From Nymphaea colorata (Eukaryota > Streptophyta > Magnoliopsida > Nymphaeales > Nymphaeaceae), in NCBI RefSeq assembly GCF_008831285.2, contig NC_045139.1:6604204-6668203 (forward strand): a stretch of DNA of 64,000 nucleotides. The letters are read 5' to 3'. This document shows, in pieces, positions 29,426 to 42,257 of this stretch. The notes under the pieces are model-generated. The model ran no database searches, was not told the origin of the DNA, and worked only from the letters and a program-made list of their open reading frames with translations. The number at the start of each line of letters is the position of its first letter. The first letter of the stretch is position 1. Both the position numbers and the translations under genes were made by a program.

Positions 29426-29585
29426 TTCGCGGGAATTGGATTTTGGCGGGTAATTCGGGCGGGGAGGAAGCGGTCTTTTTGGTTTCCCTCTCAAACCCGA
29501 AACCTCCTCCCTGACTCCCTCTTCGCGGCTTTCGAATCGACTGCCACGTCCCAAAAGGAGGAGGCCCCAGGAACCGACACGTGTC
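29426..29585 (+). promoter_or_regulatory. GC-rich promoter block: two E2F-like sites and a G-box palindrome
   Basis: In an abrupt GC-rich island after 3 kb of AT-rich DNA, two matches to the E2F consensus TTSSCGSS lie at 29426-29433 (TTCGCGGG) and 29443-29450 (TTGGCGGG). A perfect palindrome GACACGTGTC (ABRE/G-box) is at 29576-29585. The block lies 200-350 bases upstream of the probable transcription start of the SKIP14-like gene. Whether factors bind it is inference. Confidence 0.45.
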
Positions 29586-29759
29586 GAAATCAACGGACCC
29601 CAGCCAACCACTCGAGAGCCCTTGTCGAACTTTCAGTTCTACTCCCGCCATTTACGTCTATTTCAGATGCCCCCCTCACGCTTTCCTCATTTGAAAGGCT
29701 CTTAGCCTCTTAAACAGAAATGAAAAAATATCGTACGAAATGGTTGAAGAGGGAAGAAA

Positions 29760-30887
29760 TATAATATATATATATATATATATATAAGAAGGAAGGGTGA
29801 AGAAAACAAGGGGTCGTCTCTGCCTCTCCTCCACGCCCTAGTTCCTCCTCCTCCCAGAAATTTCTCTTCCCTCCTCGCTCTCGCTCCCTCCTTCGTTCCC
29901 TCCCTCTCTCTCTCTCTGCGTCTCTCCCCTATTTTAGCTTCTGAACCCCGAAACTCCTAATCGTGAACCCTAACCCTAGTCCCCCTTCCATCATTTCTCC
30001 ATTCTCTTGTCTGTCGCTCCTTGTTTCTCGTTCGCCACACCGGGTTCCCTTTCTCTGTCTTTCTCCATCTGTGATCGAATCAGATCGGAATTGGAGGAGT
30101 TGGGTTGGAGGCACGTCGTCAATTGCTGTCGTTCGCGATAGGATCGCGAAAGGTCGGATGTTTTTGTTTTCCAATCTTCGCTGTTTCTTTTTTGCCGGTT
30201 CGCCGGTGTGATTCTTCTTTTACTCGTTCCCTTCGCTTTGTATCTCGTTGTTTCGGTTTGGAGAGGAGGAAAAAAGGGGGAAAATCGGTGAAAGGTTTGT
30301 GTCGAATTTGATATACTTGCACATATAGATCGTTGTTTCGTTTGGCTGTGGTTTGTTGACCAGAAAGAAAGAGAAAAAGGAAATAGTTCTTTTTTTTTTT
30401 TGAGAGAGGCGGGGGTGTGGGAGGAGTAGTTTCCATTTTTTTGCAAGAGAACCTGCTGACGATTTTTTGGTGTTTTTATATTTTTTCCCGGACATCCAAA
30501 AAATTAGGTTTTCTTGTGGCTGATCTTATAGGGTTTGTGAATCTCGCTGGGTTGGCGTAGTTAGGGTTTCTGTTTCTTTTATTCTTTGGCCTTGGCGTGG
30601 GATTTAGGTTTCGTCGCCGAGGGTTCTGCGAGAAAAAGTTGGGTGTTTTTTCTCTCGAGGAGGTTGTTCTTGGCGCGGAGGATCGGAAGAGTTGTTCTTT
30701 ATCCCCCTTTGTTTCCCACTCATCACATCATTCTCCATCTTCGGCTCTTGTTTCTTCTTTTCCATTCTTCCTCCTGGTGCACTCGATCTCTGTTGTCGCA
30801 GAGGGTTGGCATTCTAGGGTTTCAGATACAGCAGAGGAAAGAGAGGGAGGGGGGAGAGAGAGGAAGGAATCAATCATACATTGGAGG
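29760..30887 (+). promoter_or_regulatory. Long pyrimidine-rich 5' leader of the SKIP14-like gene with telo-box and uORF
   Basis: After an (AT)n run at 29761-29786 comes about 1.1 kb of C/T-rich, exon-like sequence. It includes a telo-box AACCCTAACCCTAG at 29966-29979, a motif common near plant transcription starts. An upstream ORF of 17 codons plus stop runs from ATG 30158 to TGA 30209-30211, out of frame with the main ATG. The main frame is open upstream of 30888 but has no in-frame ATG there. A leader intron within this block is possible but not resolved. Confidence 0.45.
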
Positions 30888-33060
30888 ATGACTCTAAATT
30901 TTCCTCCTCGTTCCCTGTTTTCCTCCAATCGGGGCCCTGCTGCTGACGATCTTTTTCCCTCGATTTGGACTGCAAACGGTCTCCTTTCATCGGAAAGGTA
31001 CTACGGCGACTGCCACGGAAGATTCGCGAATCTATTTCCTGGGGAAGCAATGGAACCGGGAAAGGAGGTCAGCAATCTTGCGAATTACCTACACGATGAT
31101 ATCCTTGACATATTGCCTTCCGATCCATTTGGGATCGAAAGCTATAATTCTGGCTGTTCTAGCTGCTCGGCTTCGTCCGAGATGGATCACGATGACGTCT
31201 TCTCCGACACCGAGATTGATTTCGATCTTGAAGTTGCTGCTCTGACAGCGGTTTCCGGATGGTTCGAGGATTTGGAAGGGAAGTCCGACGGTGATCTTGA
31301 AGGGCTTGTTAGAATGGGATCAATGATCTTTGGAGACGATGGTCTTGATGTCATCGAAGGGGATTATCAGCTCTTCGCTGGTCTGAATTTTCTTTGGGAT
31401 ACTGCAGTTCGATGCCAATCCCCACCTGGGGGTTCTCCTGTTAATGCACATTCCCCCGCATTTGGGATGGGCGGACTGGCTTTTCCGGAGGATTTCGTCG
31501 ATTATGGTCGTGGCCTCAACTCATTGGTATCGCAAGGAAGGAATGAGGGCTTGCTGGATGACCAATGCTGGATAGAGAATCTACCTAGTGATTGCTGTAG
31601 GATCACAGAGACGGATGAATGCAGTGCCGGTCCATCTAATAGTGATGGTGGGTCTCCTCACGAGGCCATTTATTTTGCTTTGGGATATCTTGGCCTTCAG
31701 GATCTATTGTCGGTTGATGGGGTTTGCAGAAGCCTCCATCACGCTGTGCAGAGCGATTCCCTTTTATGGCGTCGAATACATGTGGGTCACCCACTGAGTA
31801 AGAGACTGACTGACGATATTCTAGTTCGTCTGACCGACAAAGCTCAAGGCAATTTGCAGTGTTTGACTCTGGTTGATTGCTTGGGGATCACAGATGCTGG
31901 TCTGAAACGCGTCCTGGAAAGAAATCCAAGACTAACAAAGGTCCGTATCTTGTACCATTTCCTTCACTTCAGATTTGATTGTTAACAATTATTAGCATCT
32001 GTGGCAGTATCCTGTTCTTGCTCAACCTGTTTTTTTTCCCATTATTCACATGTAATGCCATTTGGTAGGTCGTTTTGTCAGTTTTGGACGGTGGTCTCGT
32101 CTTTTAAAAAGATTGTCCCTTTGACCGTCTGGAATTCTTTGAGTAGTTGAAGTTGCTGGCGAGCGTCCCAGAACTATGCCTATAGTTTCACGCATTCAAG
32201 TTTTTGTTGGACGACTGTTATTTGATATTTGGTCTTCATTCTGTTCACTACTTTTGGTATCATACACGTGTGATATACAAAGCAGATGCAGACGTTAATT
32301 TGACTGTACTTAAAATTTTACTTATTTGCCATATTTTCTATGTTAATTTTTCAAGTTTCGTTTCATTAAAGGGTCAAATGGGGTTGTTCTCTTGCAGATA
32401 AGCATTCCAGGTTGCGCTCGATTAACGGTTGAGGGAGTCATCGATAGCTTAAAGTCCTTCAAATCTTTTACTGATCATGGACTGAAGCAGCTCAGGCTTG
32501 GTGATCTGTATGGTATGACCCATGAACAGTATGAAGAATTGTTACCACTGTTGGATGTTGATACTCGGGGAGCAAGTGAGGTTCTCAAACCTCAGTACTA
32601 CCACCTTGGTTGTTCTCCTGTCTCCCATGACGACGGCCGCAAGCTTGATATCGAGATATGCCCGATTTGTGAGAATGTGAGGCTTGTTTACGACTGCCCT
32701 GACGAGGGCTGTAACACGAAGCGACCTGCGGACAAAGCGTGTCGCGCATGCACGTTCTGCATTGCTCGTTGTGTGCATTGTGGAAGGTGCGTGAAAGACG
32801 GCGAGTACGAGGAGACCTTCTCCCTGGATCTCCTGTGCCCAAGTTGTTGGTGGCTGCTCTTTGAGTACGGACAAGAGGGTGACGAGGGTGAAGAGAAGCA
32901 GCATATGGTGGAGTCGTTCTACACCAAGCCAGGTACTGCACTATTTTCCTCTGTTTACACGTAATGAAATTGTGTTGCTGTCACTCAGAATTTCACCTTT
33001 GAATTTCTTCTCTTTCATGCAGGAGAGCTGAAGTGTAGCTGTTCGATCTATATTGGTTAA
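30888..33060 (+). CDS. SKIP14: F-box protein, SKIP14-like
   Basis: F-box proteins bridge substrates to the SKP1-CUL1 ubiquitin ligase; SKIP14 was named as an SKP1-interacting partner, and its substrate is unknown to me. Three exons: 30888-31940, 32398-32932, 33023-33060, together 1626 nt (541 residues). The start MTLNFPPRSLF resembles the Arabidopsis SKIP14 start. Residues 1-250 are acidic and low in complexity. A divergent F-box (ALGYLGLQDLLSVDGVCRSL) covers about 262-300. Leucine-rich-repeat-like segments follow, including LTLVDCLGITDAGLKRVL and LKQLRLGDLYGM. A cysteine-rich, probably zinc-binding segment begins CPICENVRLVYDCPDEGC at about 441 and ends CPSCWW near 509. The last exon codes for only 12 residues and is the least certain part; reading on without splicing would add a different short tail. 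Confidence 0.9.
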
Positions 33061-34645
33061 ATCGACAAAACTTTTGTTTCTGGCGATTGACAACGAAGTG
33101 GATTTCCCCAGGGTCCGTTCCAACCGTTGCGTGTCTATCTGCCGTGCAGGTCTGTCATCGTTGGAGCAGAGTGAATACAAAAATGGAAAAAATGGAAAAA
33201 ACGAAAAACCATAAAAATGGGTATACTGCGTTTCAATAACTTGGTCGAAAAGTCAAGCGTTATTTCCCCCCGTCGGAGTATTGGCTATGAAGAATAAACT
33301 GAGTGTTGGTATGTAAGAAAATAGTAATATCTGCTGATGGAGCATGTTGGCACTTATGTCTTTGTAATATACCGTCGACCTGTGAGGGTTTTGGGTGAAA
33401 GCACATTAAGCGCAATTGTTCCTGATCTAGTCGAAAGGCGGATGTGAAAAGCACATTCCAGGTGTTCCCAGCTGGGCTTGTAGTCGTTGGATTTTGATTG
33501 TATGCGGGTGTTGGTTCGTTGCGGAGGTCCTTGTTGGGGGTGGTACCTGCATGCAATTTGGCTTTGGCAGTCATGGTTGCACGGTTACAGGTGTAGGTCG
33601 AAGCATCTGTTTTTCTGGCAAGGCCTGCCATTTGGCGATTTTAGCGTAAAAAGCCTTTGCTGCAGACGCGTTGGTGTCATCTCTGAGTGAGAGGCGCGCC
33701 TGTCAGGCGGCACATTTTCTGGATGGATTTGGGGAGCAGGTGATTGCAGGAGAGTGCTTATGTGTCAATGAAGTCCACTTGAAGGATTGCTTAATCATCT
33801 CTTCTGCTGAAAGATGATCAGAGAGAAGGAGGTGCTGGAGGAGGACGAGAGGGAAGATGGTTTTTCTGGTTCAGGTGGGATTTTATGTAAATGACGCGTG
33901 TGGGTGTCAACTAAATAATGCAACGTAGGATTTGGATCCGATTCAGGTTATTGGAATCGAGGGAGCCTGACTGCTGTAGCATGACCAGCTTTTATGCACA
34001 AAAGCTATTCTCTTGCTGATTGCAACGATCGTACTGTGCGAAGCCTGTTTGTCCAAGTTTCAGATTGTTGGAGTGGTTCCGATGAGTGTTGCGTACCTAA
34101 CCTGAAGCGGATGCAGCCTGGTGTTTGTTTCTGTCCCGCTCAGTATTAGTTTATTCAAGTAGTTATTTTTCATGGCTTGTGTCTGTAGACAACTACGCTA
34201 TTTGGACGGCGAGCTGACAAATTCGGCACACGGAACTACTGGATTGATATAACGAGTTAAGGTCGAATTTGTCGGTGTTATACAGTGATAAAAATAAATG
34301 TGATTTGCAGTTTATTGATGTGTCATGTTTCATTTCGCTCGTGATTTCACATAGAAATGCACAAATGCACGTTGTGTGGAGTTTTGCTGTCGCCGATTGA
34401 TTAGATGCTTAGTATCTACCCTGTTTGTATGTTAAATTTATTTGTAGCATCATCTACTAAAGAAAAAAATATCCGATCCAGGAAAAACATTTCGTTCGGG
34501 GGAATGCAAGGTACAGGGTCAAAACTTGGAGTGCTTTGGCATCTTGACCGTATTTTTACTATTGACGTAACAATGTAGCAAAATTTCCGACTTATTTGAT
34601 AGATAAGCATTGTGTTTGTACCTGCGTGTGTTTCTTTTATGATGT

Positions 34646-34786
34646 ATGAAATGGCACCAAAATCCTGATGTGAAAGTTTTCTTGTTTGGTTTACGAAGCA
34701 TTGGGGACAAAGCGTGTGATCTCCTCCACATACCTCATGTTCCGTTGAGCAACTCGCCGGTCGTTTATGACGAGATCTTCCCATAG
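34646..34786 (+). CDS. Small unassigned ORF, 46 residues
   Basis: An ATG-to-TAG frame reads MKWHQNPDVKVFLFGLRSIG and ends VVYDEIFP. The composition looks protein-like, but I do not recognise a family. The minus strand is also open here for 122 codons. It has no exon partner that I can find. It may be a remnant of a lost gene, a short peptide, or chance. Confidence 0.15.
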   Translation: MKWHQNPDVKVFLFGLRSIGDKACDLLHIPHVPLSNSPVVYDEIFP

Positions 34787-35112
34787 ATGCTCTACAAGTT
34801 AGGTATAACTACATAACCCTAACCCATAACTCTCCTTTTTCATACATATATTTAGAAAACGTTTCTCCTTACGCTATCTAACTATTCTATCCAATACAAC
34901 AACTCTTAACCGTCCGATCAATCTTCAGTCGGACGTTCCATCTGGAGAAAAGCCATTATTTCATTGATTACTTTTACAATTCAAATGAAATGGGTTGGTT
35001 AATCTCTTTATCTGATCGTGATTCGCGAAGAAAGCATTTCAGGCTTATGAACAGCTCGTATTACCTTTTTTCACGATAATTTTTTTTAGGTTCAACCAGA
35101 TCTTAAATTTAA

Positions 35113-35342
35113 GGAGGCGTTTGATTTGAAACCTTTAGGATTTCAAAACTGTGAATATAAAAGGAAGAAGACCATTCCCGTCCGACCTTAAATCCAACAT
35201 TTTCTAGATGTGAAAACTTAAAATAATTATCTTAAGCCTGACCTAAGATCTTTAGTTTGATGAATCGTGGATTTTTTGCCATACTAACAAAAACACACCA
35301 CATCAGATCCATGGATTTTAAATCCGGAGTAATTAAATGCCC
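35113..35342. mobile_element. Possible Tourist-like MITE (degraded)
   Basis: A 230-bp segment is flanked by TAA on both sides (35110-35112 and 35343-35345). It starts GGAGGCGTTTGATTT and ends TAATTAAATGCCC, which are imperfect inverted copies. Inverted similarity further inside is weak. The TWA target site and GTTTG-type ends fit a PIF/Harbinger MITE. Confidence 0.3.
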
Positions 35343-36885
35343 TAAAAGGATCTGCCTACATCGGCAAACTTATCCACTGGACGAAGATCAGGTACCAAGA
35401 AAATTCGATTCGAATTATAAGATATCATGGGCTAATATGCAGGCCAAAAAGTACTAGATGCCCTTGAAATACGAAAAATTTCGTGAGGGCCTTCTGAAAT
35501 TTTTTTATTAAGAAGTCCTCTGCCCACATTTAATATTTTCATAGGCACAACTCTAAAATTTTACCAAACACAACAATCCACTTAAAATTTTCTTAAAATC
35601 GGGTGAGCAGGAAGATTAATCTCACCACTCCAATTAGAGCTGAAGCCCGCACTTCCTTTTATCCCCAGGGTCCAAAGCTGGATCGGCACCAAGGACCGAG
35701 ATTTCTATGTGCTTAAAATTATAAATAGAAACCCACCTCCATTTTTTAAAAATCTCTTAAAATAGAAAAAATTCCTCACTAAGGTGAACATTGTATATTG
35801 ACGGAGTGCTGAATACATTATCTAAGCTTACATGGTTATTGAAATATGTATGAATTCAATTACATTTTCCGTTTTTCTTTGCTCTTTCCTAACTATGTAT
35901 GAAAATTCCTGGCTAAAATTTTTGGGCAAAAGAAAAAGCAAGCCAGGTCTCAACACTGCAAGAGGCACGTTGAACACTATGAAAATCTTACTGTTTTAAA
36001 TGATGAAAAACACTTGAACTTTAAATTAGCAACAGTTAGAAAAGCATGTGAGGGTTCAATATTGCATAAAAATAGGATGTTCACAATATTGCTAAAAGAA
36101 CATATCTATGACTATGAAATTCTTTATTTTCCAAACGGCGATGATTATTAATTTTTTGGTTAAAACTAGAAAAAAAACATCCAAAAATCGTTTGTTTCAC
36201 TTTTTTTTTTAATTTTGGCATTAAAAAAGTGTTTTTTGCCTTTTTTCGACGGAGTTTTTCAACATTTTTTGTGACTACACTTGGTGATAAGAATATCCTT
36301 GTACTCTCCATTAGTCGAACTCCCTCCAAAAACCATACACTTTAAAAAATATGCAAATTTCTAAACTATAAAAACTCAAAAACAGCATCAAATAATTTGG
36401 AAAAATTTTAAAATCTCCCAATATTTTTTGTGGTTAATTACAAGTCTAAAGTACATTTACCAATGTAATCGCCACAATCGAACAGTGCATACCTCCCTTT
36501 GACGCAAAAAAACTATGAAGCGTTTAGCCTCTTGGAAAGCTTTCGTAATCAAACTTTGCCCGTCGGGCTTTCTTGATTCCAACGATGGTGATGACTTGAG
36601 GAAAACAAGAATTCCTCTGGCTGATTTTTTGTGGGAAGGTGGAAGTGAGTCCCAAAGCAGTCACTGCATTCATATGGGAGCGGCTTTGTAAACCATCTGG
36701 GACAAAGCCAATTTGTGTCTGAGGGGTTGGCGCAATGGTTTGAGCAAAGTTGTTAGACGGTCAGTTTTCATTTCAAATTGTTAAAGCATCAATAAAAATA
36801 AAGCGACAACATGTAAGTTGAAGTGTGGCGAGAACGACACCTTAGACAGCAAAAACAAGCTCTATACTTTGGAATGGCAAAGTCG

Positions 36886-36887
<2 letters not shown>

Positions 36888-36932
<45 letters not shown>

Positions 36933-36950
36933 AGAGAGAGAGAGAGAGAG
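36888..36950. repeat. (AT)n(GA)n compound microsatellite
   Basis: About 21 AT units followed by about 9 GA units, the same order as at 4323-4393. Confidence 0.95.
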
Positions 36951-38941
36951 CCCATAAACTCATAATGTATATCAAAATTTGGGGCCAAAAAATCTCTAGA
37001 TACAAAAATTGGGGACAAGAAGTCCCCTAGTGATAATAACAAACCGCAAAATAGAAGCAAAAGAAGAAATATACAATGCAACTCACAAAAAACGAAATAA
37101 CAGGGGTGAGAAAAAAGTTAAAGGACAGAACGGCAACCATCACCCTCAGAATGAGGATGCCGCCGCAGCCGAATGACAAAATGAACATCTCTCTGCATAA
37201 GACGAGCGGCAGACTCTGCGAAGAGAAGGTGCCAAGAGACGAATAGCGAGGATGTGTAATAAAAACTTACGTAAATTCTTAATGAGATTGTTTGACCGAT
37301 AGGTGGCGATTAGGTCGCCGGTTGCTTTGTCTCTTTTACTTAACAAGGTGCTTGGTAGTTGGTCCCAATTCTAGAAAAAAAAAATCCGGAAATTTCGTCC
37401 CTCCCCAGGCTGTGGGACGAAGAACCTAGGATAGATTTATTGTCTCTTAGGTGGACATACTGCTGTAAGATTAAACAAATTAAAAAAAGAAACCCAGCAA
37501 ACTACTTTCCTTTCGGCAAACAAGGGAATCTTTATCCCGGAATGGAGATTCCATTCCACGGATTCCTGAAAACATATTAACAAAAGGCTTGCTCTTGAAG
37601 AAAATCGAGAAAAATATTAGGGTTTAATGGTTAATCCACGATAGCAACTTGCATTTTCATTTCTCATTTCTCATAAGAGTGTGTTCTACTTTAATTATTT
37701 GGTCGCTTAGCTCTTGAAGAAAGGTTTCTCTTGCTATAAAGATCAGCTTGAATCCATCTAACACTTGCACTGTCCAAGTAATTAAGAACCAAAATTAGTT
37801 CTCTTTGCAAAATATAATCTCATATCAATGGCAAAGAACTCAAGTGCCTTTCACCTAAAATATCCTGGCTTCACCATGGTCTCATCGGGATGATAATTAA
37901 TCAAATGACTGGACCAACTCCCACATTGCACTCGAGCTCTTGGTCCGATGGATCTCAACCGATCCTTAGTAGTTTTGGTTTCAGTAAGAAGGAAACCAAA
38001 AAAATATGAATCAAGTCTACCAGTCACTTTAAAGCCCCTTTTTTAGTTTTTGAAGAACTTTCACAATCTTCAATTTGATACTGAATTTTTAGGATGTTAA
38101 AATCTACCCTCTGAACCATGAGTGTGGAATCTCAAGTCTGAGTAATGAACTATGCTATGATTCTAGTCTACTGAAACAATACAACTCCTCGTACTTGATT
38201 TACTTCTCCGATTCAATGAATCCCAACCAACCTTTTAGTAGTTGGAAAAAACTAAAAGTATGACAACCAACCACTAAGCAACATCTTTTTTAAACCCCTT
38301 AAAAAAATACTTACATTTTTCAATAAAAAACTTTTTTTTTAGGGTGGTACAATTAAACACCAAACACTGAATATATATAAGCAAGGTTGCAATTAATAAA
38401 TTTATGATTAAGGTTTCTTCATCTTATTATGAAACGGACAATCAACGATGTCGAGAATTTCACAAGTCACTAGCAGGTGTTCTGCCCACTTTGGCGGCTT
38501 ACCGTCGGTCAAGGTGCGGTATCGAAGGACATGTCGCCGTTGGGGAGTGAAGTGAGGTGATGTTCCATGACATGTTTGGCATATGCTTCGTCTCTTCCAT
38601 AGTTCGGGCCATGAGAAAAATCTAAAGTTTCTTTTTGAAGGAAGTGACAGGTAGTGCATGTTGAGGGCGTCGAACTCACATGGTGAGTTTAACACTCAAA
38701 CACGCACCAGAAACGTGAAACTAATGAGATTCACCGGATAATTTGTTTTAGATAGAGTTGAGGTAGATGAGATTATTAAAGGAGATGGTTTGTGAGACAA
38801 ATTATCATTGCAACTTGAGACAACATATCTTTTCAAACATTTGAGCGCCCTTTTAAAGTGAGGGATCCGGCCATTGCTTGGGTTCAAGAGTTAGCTGTAG
38901 TAGCTCCATTTCCTTCATTGGTGCCGTCCCCTGATCAAGTC

Positions 38942-41900
38942 ATGAACTTCCATGTCGTGCTCCTCCTGCTTGGCTCCATCCTGGTGGCCATCAGGATCTC
39001 ATTCTTCATCTTAAGCGACATGTCATCTAGCTGCACCACCACCACCACCATCACCTCCTCCGGTGGTATAGAGCTGGCGGCGGCGCCGAAAACTGTGATG
39101 GCGAGCACGGAGGATGCCATAGTGCCACTGCCTGTCCACAACATATCGGAGAAGCTATCGCCGGAGGAGCAGGAGTTCTGGAAGCAGCCGCAGAATGGAG
39201 GATTTGAGCCGTGCATAGAGTTCAGCGACGAGTACAGGCAGGACTCCGGTGCGATCACCGCGGAGAAGAGGAGGTTCTTGATCGTGTCGGTGGACGGGGG
39301 ATTGAACCAGCAGAGGAATGAGATCATCGACGCGGTTGTTATAGCCAGAATTCTTGGAGCAGCTCTCGTCGTCCCTGTCCTCCAACGTCATGGCGTGTGG
39401 AAAGACGATAGGTAAGCAAATTATATTCTATGAAATATAAACAAAATTTTTTGTGCAGACGGATAGTACAAGCCATGATCTTCTTCATTTTCTTGTTGGC
39501 TTTTGCACAAAATCGTTTTGCATCGTTGCGACGTTCAATCTAATCTTTATAAAATGTGTATTTGTGATGATCGGTTGCTTAGCTTAAAGAAATTTCAATC
39601 TCACTCTCTCGTTTGATGACAATACCAATAAGTTGCTGATTTTTGAAGTTTGTGAGGAAAAAAAACGTTGCAGTGAGTTCAGTGAGATATTTGACGTGGA
39701 GCACTTTAAGGCGACGTTGAGGTCAGATGTGATGATAGTGTCATCACTGCCGGCAGAACTCTTGACCGTCCGGATATATCCAGAGACCTTGCCTCCTGAT
39801 TCTACCCCTGATGTGGTTCGCTCTAAATTCCAGTCAAAGGTGATGGACATCTCCACTCCTTCTCTATACTTCCCCTCAATTTTCCTGACTTTTTCCCCCT
39901 GTCGCTAAAGACCTTCTATCACGTCAAACTTCATTACAAATCCAGAGAATGCAAGAAGTATGAGAAAAAGCACGTTGAGAAAGGAAACAATATTGAGGGA
40001 TGCTGTCAGCATCTAATATATATATATATATATATATAAAGTGAAGAAGATATGACTATGGTTATTTAGAGTCAAACAGCTATCTAATTAAGGTCGTTTA
40101 TCTAAAACAAATCAATAATTGAAAGAAAAACAAAGAAAAAAAACTATAAACTAATATTAGATGATCAAAATACCAATCATTTTTTTTCTTTATTTTTTTC
40201 TTAATTATTCATTATGTTAGATGGGACAATGCAAATTAGATGGTTGAGTGAATTTTAAAAGCTAAAGTCTCCATTCAATATATATGTATATATATATGAG
40301 TGAGTACATGTGATGCATATGAATAGTCAAGAAAAAAAAAGGAGAAAAATGTCTGAGCTTATACTAGATGAGAAAATGTATATCTCATCTTTTTGTCCTC
40401 CTTTTTCTTTTAATTGTCAATCATGATGGATCAAACTTAAGATAAGTTATCATGCTAGATCAGGTGCAAGAATTAATTTTGATCCAATAGTCCTTTTAAT
40501 GAAACAGCCAATTTTAAAAATCACAAATATGAAATCAAATGGCTTTTTCTCAATTATAACTTACCTGGCCCCAATAGGCTCCAAAGACTTGGCCCGAGAT
40601 GTGGAAGAAAATTTAGCATCCAATTAAGAAATCGGAGATGGATTTAAGAAATGACATTGAGTCAAATTAAAACTTATTTTTAAATAAATCTCTAACATAT
40701 CATAATGCAGTTTCATTTAAATTCAGTTTAAAAGACTGATTTTGATTTGAATTCAAAAAGCGAATTTGTTTCGGATTTAGATTGTGACTTCAGATATGGA
40801 ATAAATTTGGATTTGTTGGCACTCAAATTCAAATTCACCAAATATGCAAACACTGATAAAGTGAATATGCTATAGAGTATATTTGATTCCATTACAATCC
40901 GTTGGCATCCTAATCGTATCTTAGCAGAAGAAAATTTTCAAGTATCGTTTCTTAAGGAAATTAATGTGCTGTTAACATTCTGCAGCTAATGGAGCGTCGG
41001 GTCATTTATTTATACGAAATGCGTCATAAGCTTTCGAGAGCATTACCTCTCGACCTACAAAGGCTTCGATGCAAGGTACACTTCCTGCTTCTTTTACGTC
41101 ATTAGAAGCATCTTTATTTTTTCCTCTATGGTGCATGGTTTCTTAGTTTTTTTTTTTTTTTTGTAAAAAAAAAATCATCAATAAGCAATTGAAACACATC
41201 GAAAAATGAAAACTGTTCTCTCAAAACCGTATCTATTTCATTTAAAAAGTTAAATGACAAGAAAATTATTTCCAAATTTATTTTTACTGGATCTATGACA
41301 GAAAACGCTTAAACAATTTTAAAACGTATGTTTCTTTTCGCATCAGGTGGCTTTCCAGGCACTCAAATTCGCCGCTAATATCAGAACGGTAGGTGAGAAG
41401 TTGGCAGAAAGGATTTGGAAGGATGGGCCGTACATTGCGCTTCATCTAAGGCTGGAGAAGGATGTGTGGGTGCACGCCGGCTGTTTGCCGGAAGTGTCGC
41501 CGAAACTGGACGCTGCCGTCGCCGGAGAACAAAAACGCCGCCCGGAGCTTGTGAACGATATGAACATGACTTACGAGCAACGCAGAGAGGCCGGTTACTG
41601 TCCCCTGAACGCAGACCAAGTCGCACGGTACGTTACGTGGGATCTACCTTTTAATGTAGAGCGTTTCAAAGAAATGGAGGCAGTGTGGGCAATTGCCCTC
41701 ACGCACCCTAAAAAAAGATTATTTCTATGTCGATACTTCAAGATGATCTTTTATTTGTAAAAAATCTATTCTTAATAGAATTTAATGTATAATTATAAAG
41801 ATGTTTCAGGCTGTTGAAGGCATTGGGTGCACCAAGAAGTGGGAAGATATACCTGGCCGGCGGGGAGCCATATGGCGGCGCCAAAGCGGTGAAGCCTCTG

Positions 41901-42208
41901 TCTCGATTGTTCCCCAACTTGACCAGCAAGGAGAAACTTGCGTTTCCCGGCGAATTGGAACCGTTCATGGGCAAGCCGTCCGCTCTCGCCGCCGTCGATT
42001 ACATCATCTCCCTCAATAGCGGCGTCTTCATGCCTTCCACCGGCGGCAACATGGCTCACGCCTTGCAGGTCAACAATCTCCCTTTCCTAATCACTAAGTC
42101 ATGGGTATATAGTGCAATCAGTTGCTCTGTATGGCGTGTGCTCACCATGTCCTTAATTCCAGTGTATTTTGGTGGTATTGAGAAGTCTTGATGTAAGATG
42201 CTCCTCTT

Positions 42209-42257
<49 letters not shown>

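Larger units (their letters stand above)
33061..38941. other. SKIP14 3' UTR and gene-poor intergenic DNA
   Basis: The first 1.2-1.4 kb (to about 34.4 kb) has exon-like base composition and probably includes the SKIP14 3' UTR. Beyond that I see AT-rich DNA with a possible MITE (35113-35342), an (AT)n(GA)n repeat (36888-36950), a tRNA-like patch near 36721-36775 (A-box-like TTGGCGCAATGG), and open frames at 38408-38887 (-) without recognisable homology. The last few hundred bases should contain the promoter of the O-fucosyltransferase gene. Confidence 0.55.

Noticed and set aside
29384-29713. 109-codon plus-strand frame in the GC island
   Set aside because: An Arg/Gly/Ser/Thr/Pro-rich composition explained by GC content, and an overlapping frame on the other strand; treated as promoter DNA.
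30597-30887. N-terminal extension of the SKIP14-like frame
   Set aside because: The frame stays open upstream, but the apparent start is GTG and there is no in-frame ATG before 30888; the sequence is CT-rich leader.
32542-32941. 118-120 codon minus-strand frames
   Set aside because: Shadows of the SKIP14-like second exon.
36721-36775. Possible tRNA gene (TTGGCGCAATGG A-box-like word)
   Set aside because: No B-box of the right form and no cloverleaf; at best a worn SINE head, mentioned only within the intergenic entry.
38858-38941. 28-codon upstream extension of the O-FucT frame
   Set aside because: It begins with GTG. The ATG at 38942 directly precedes the signal-anchor helix.
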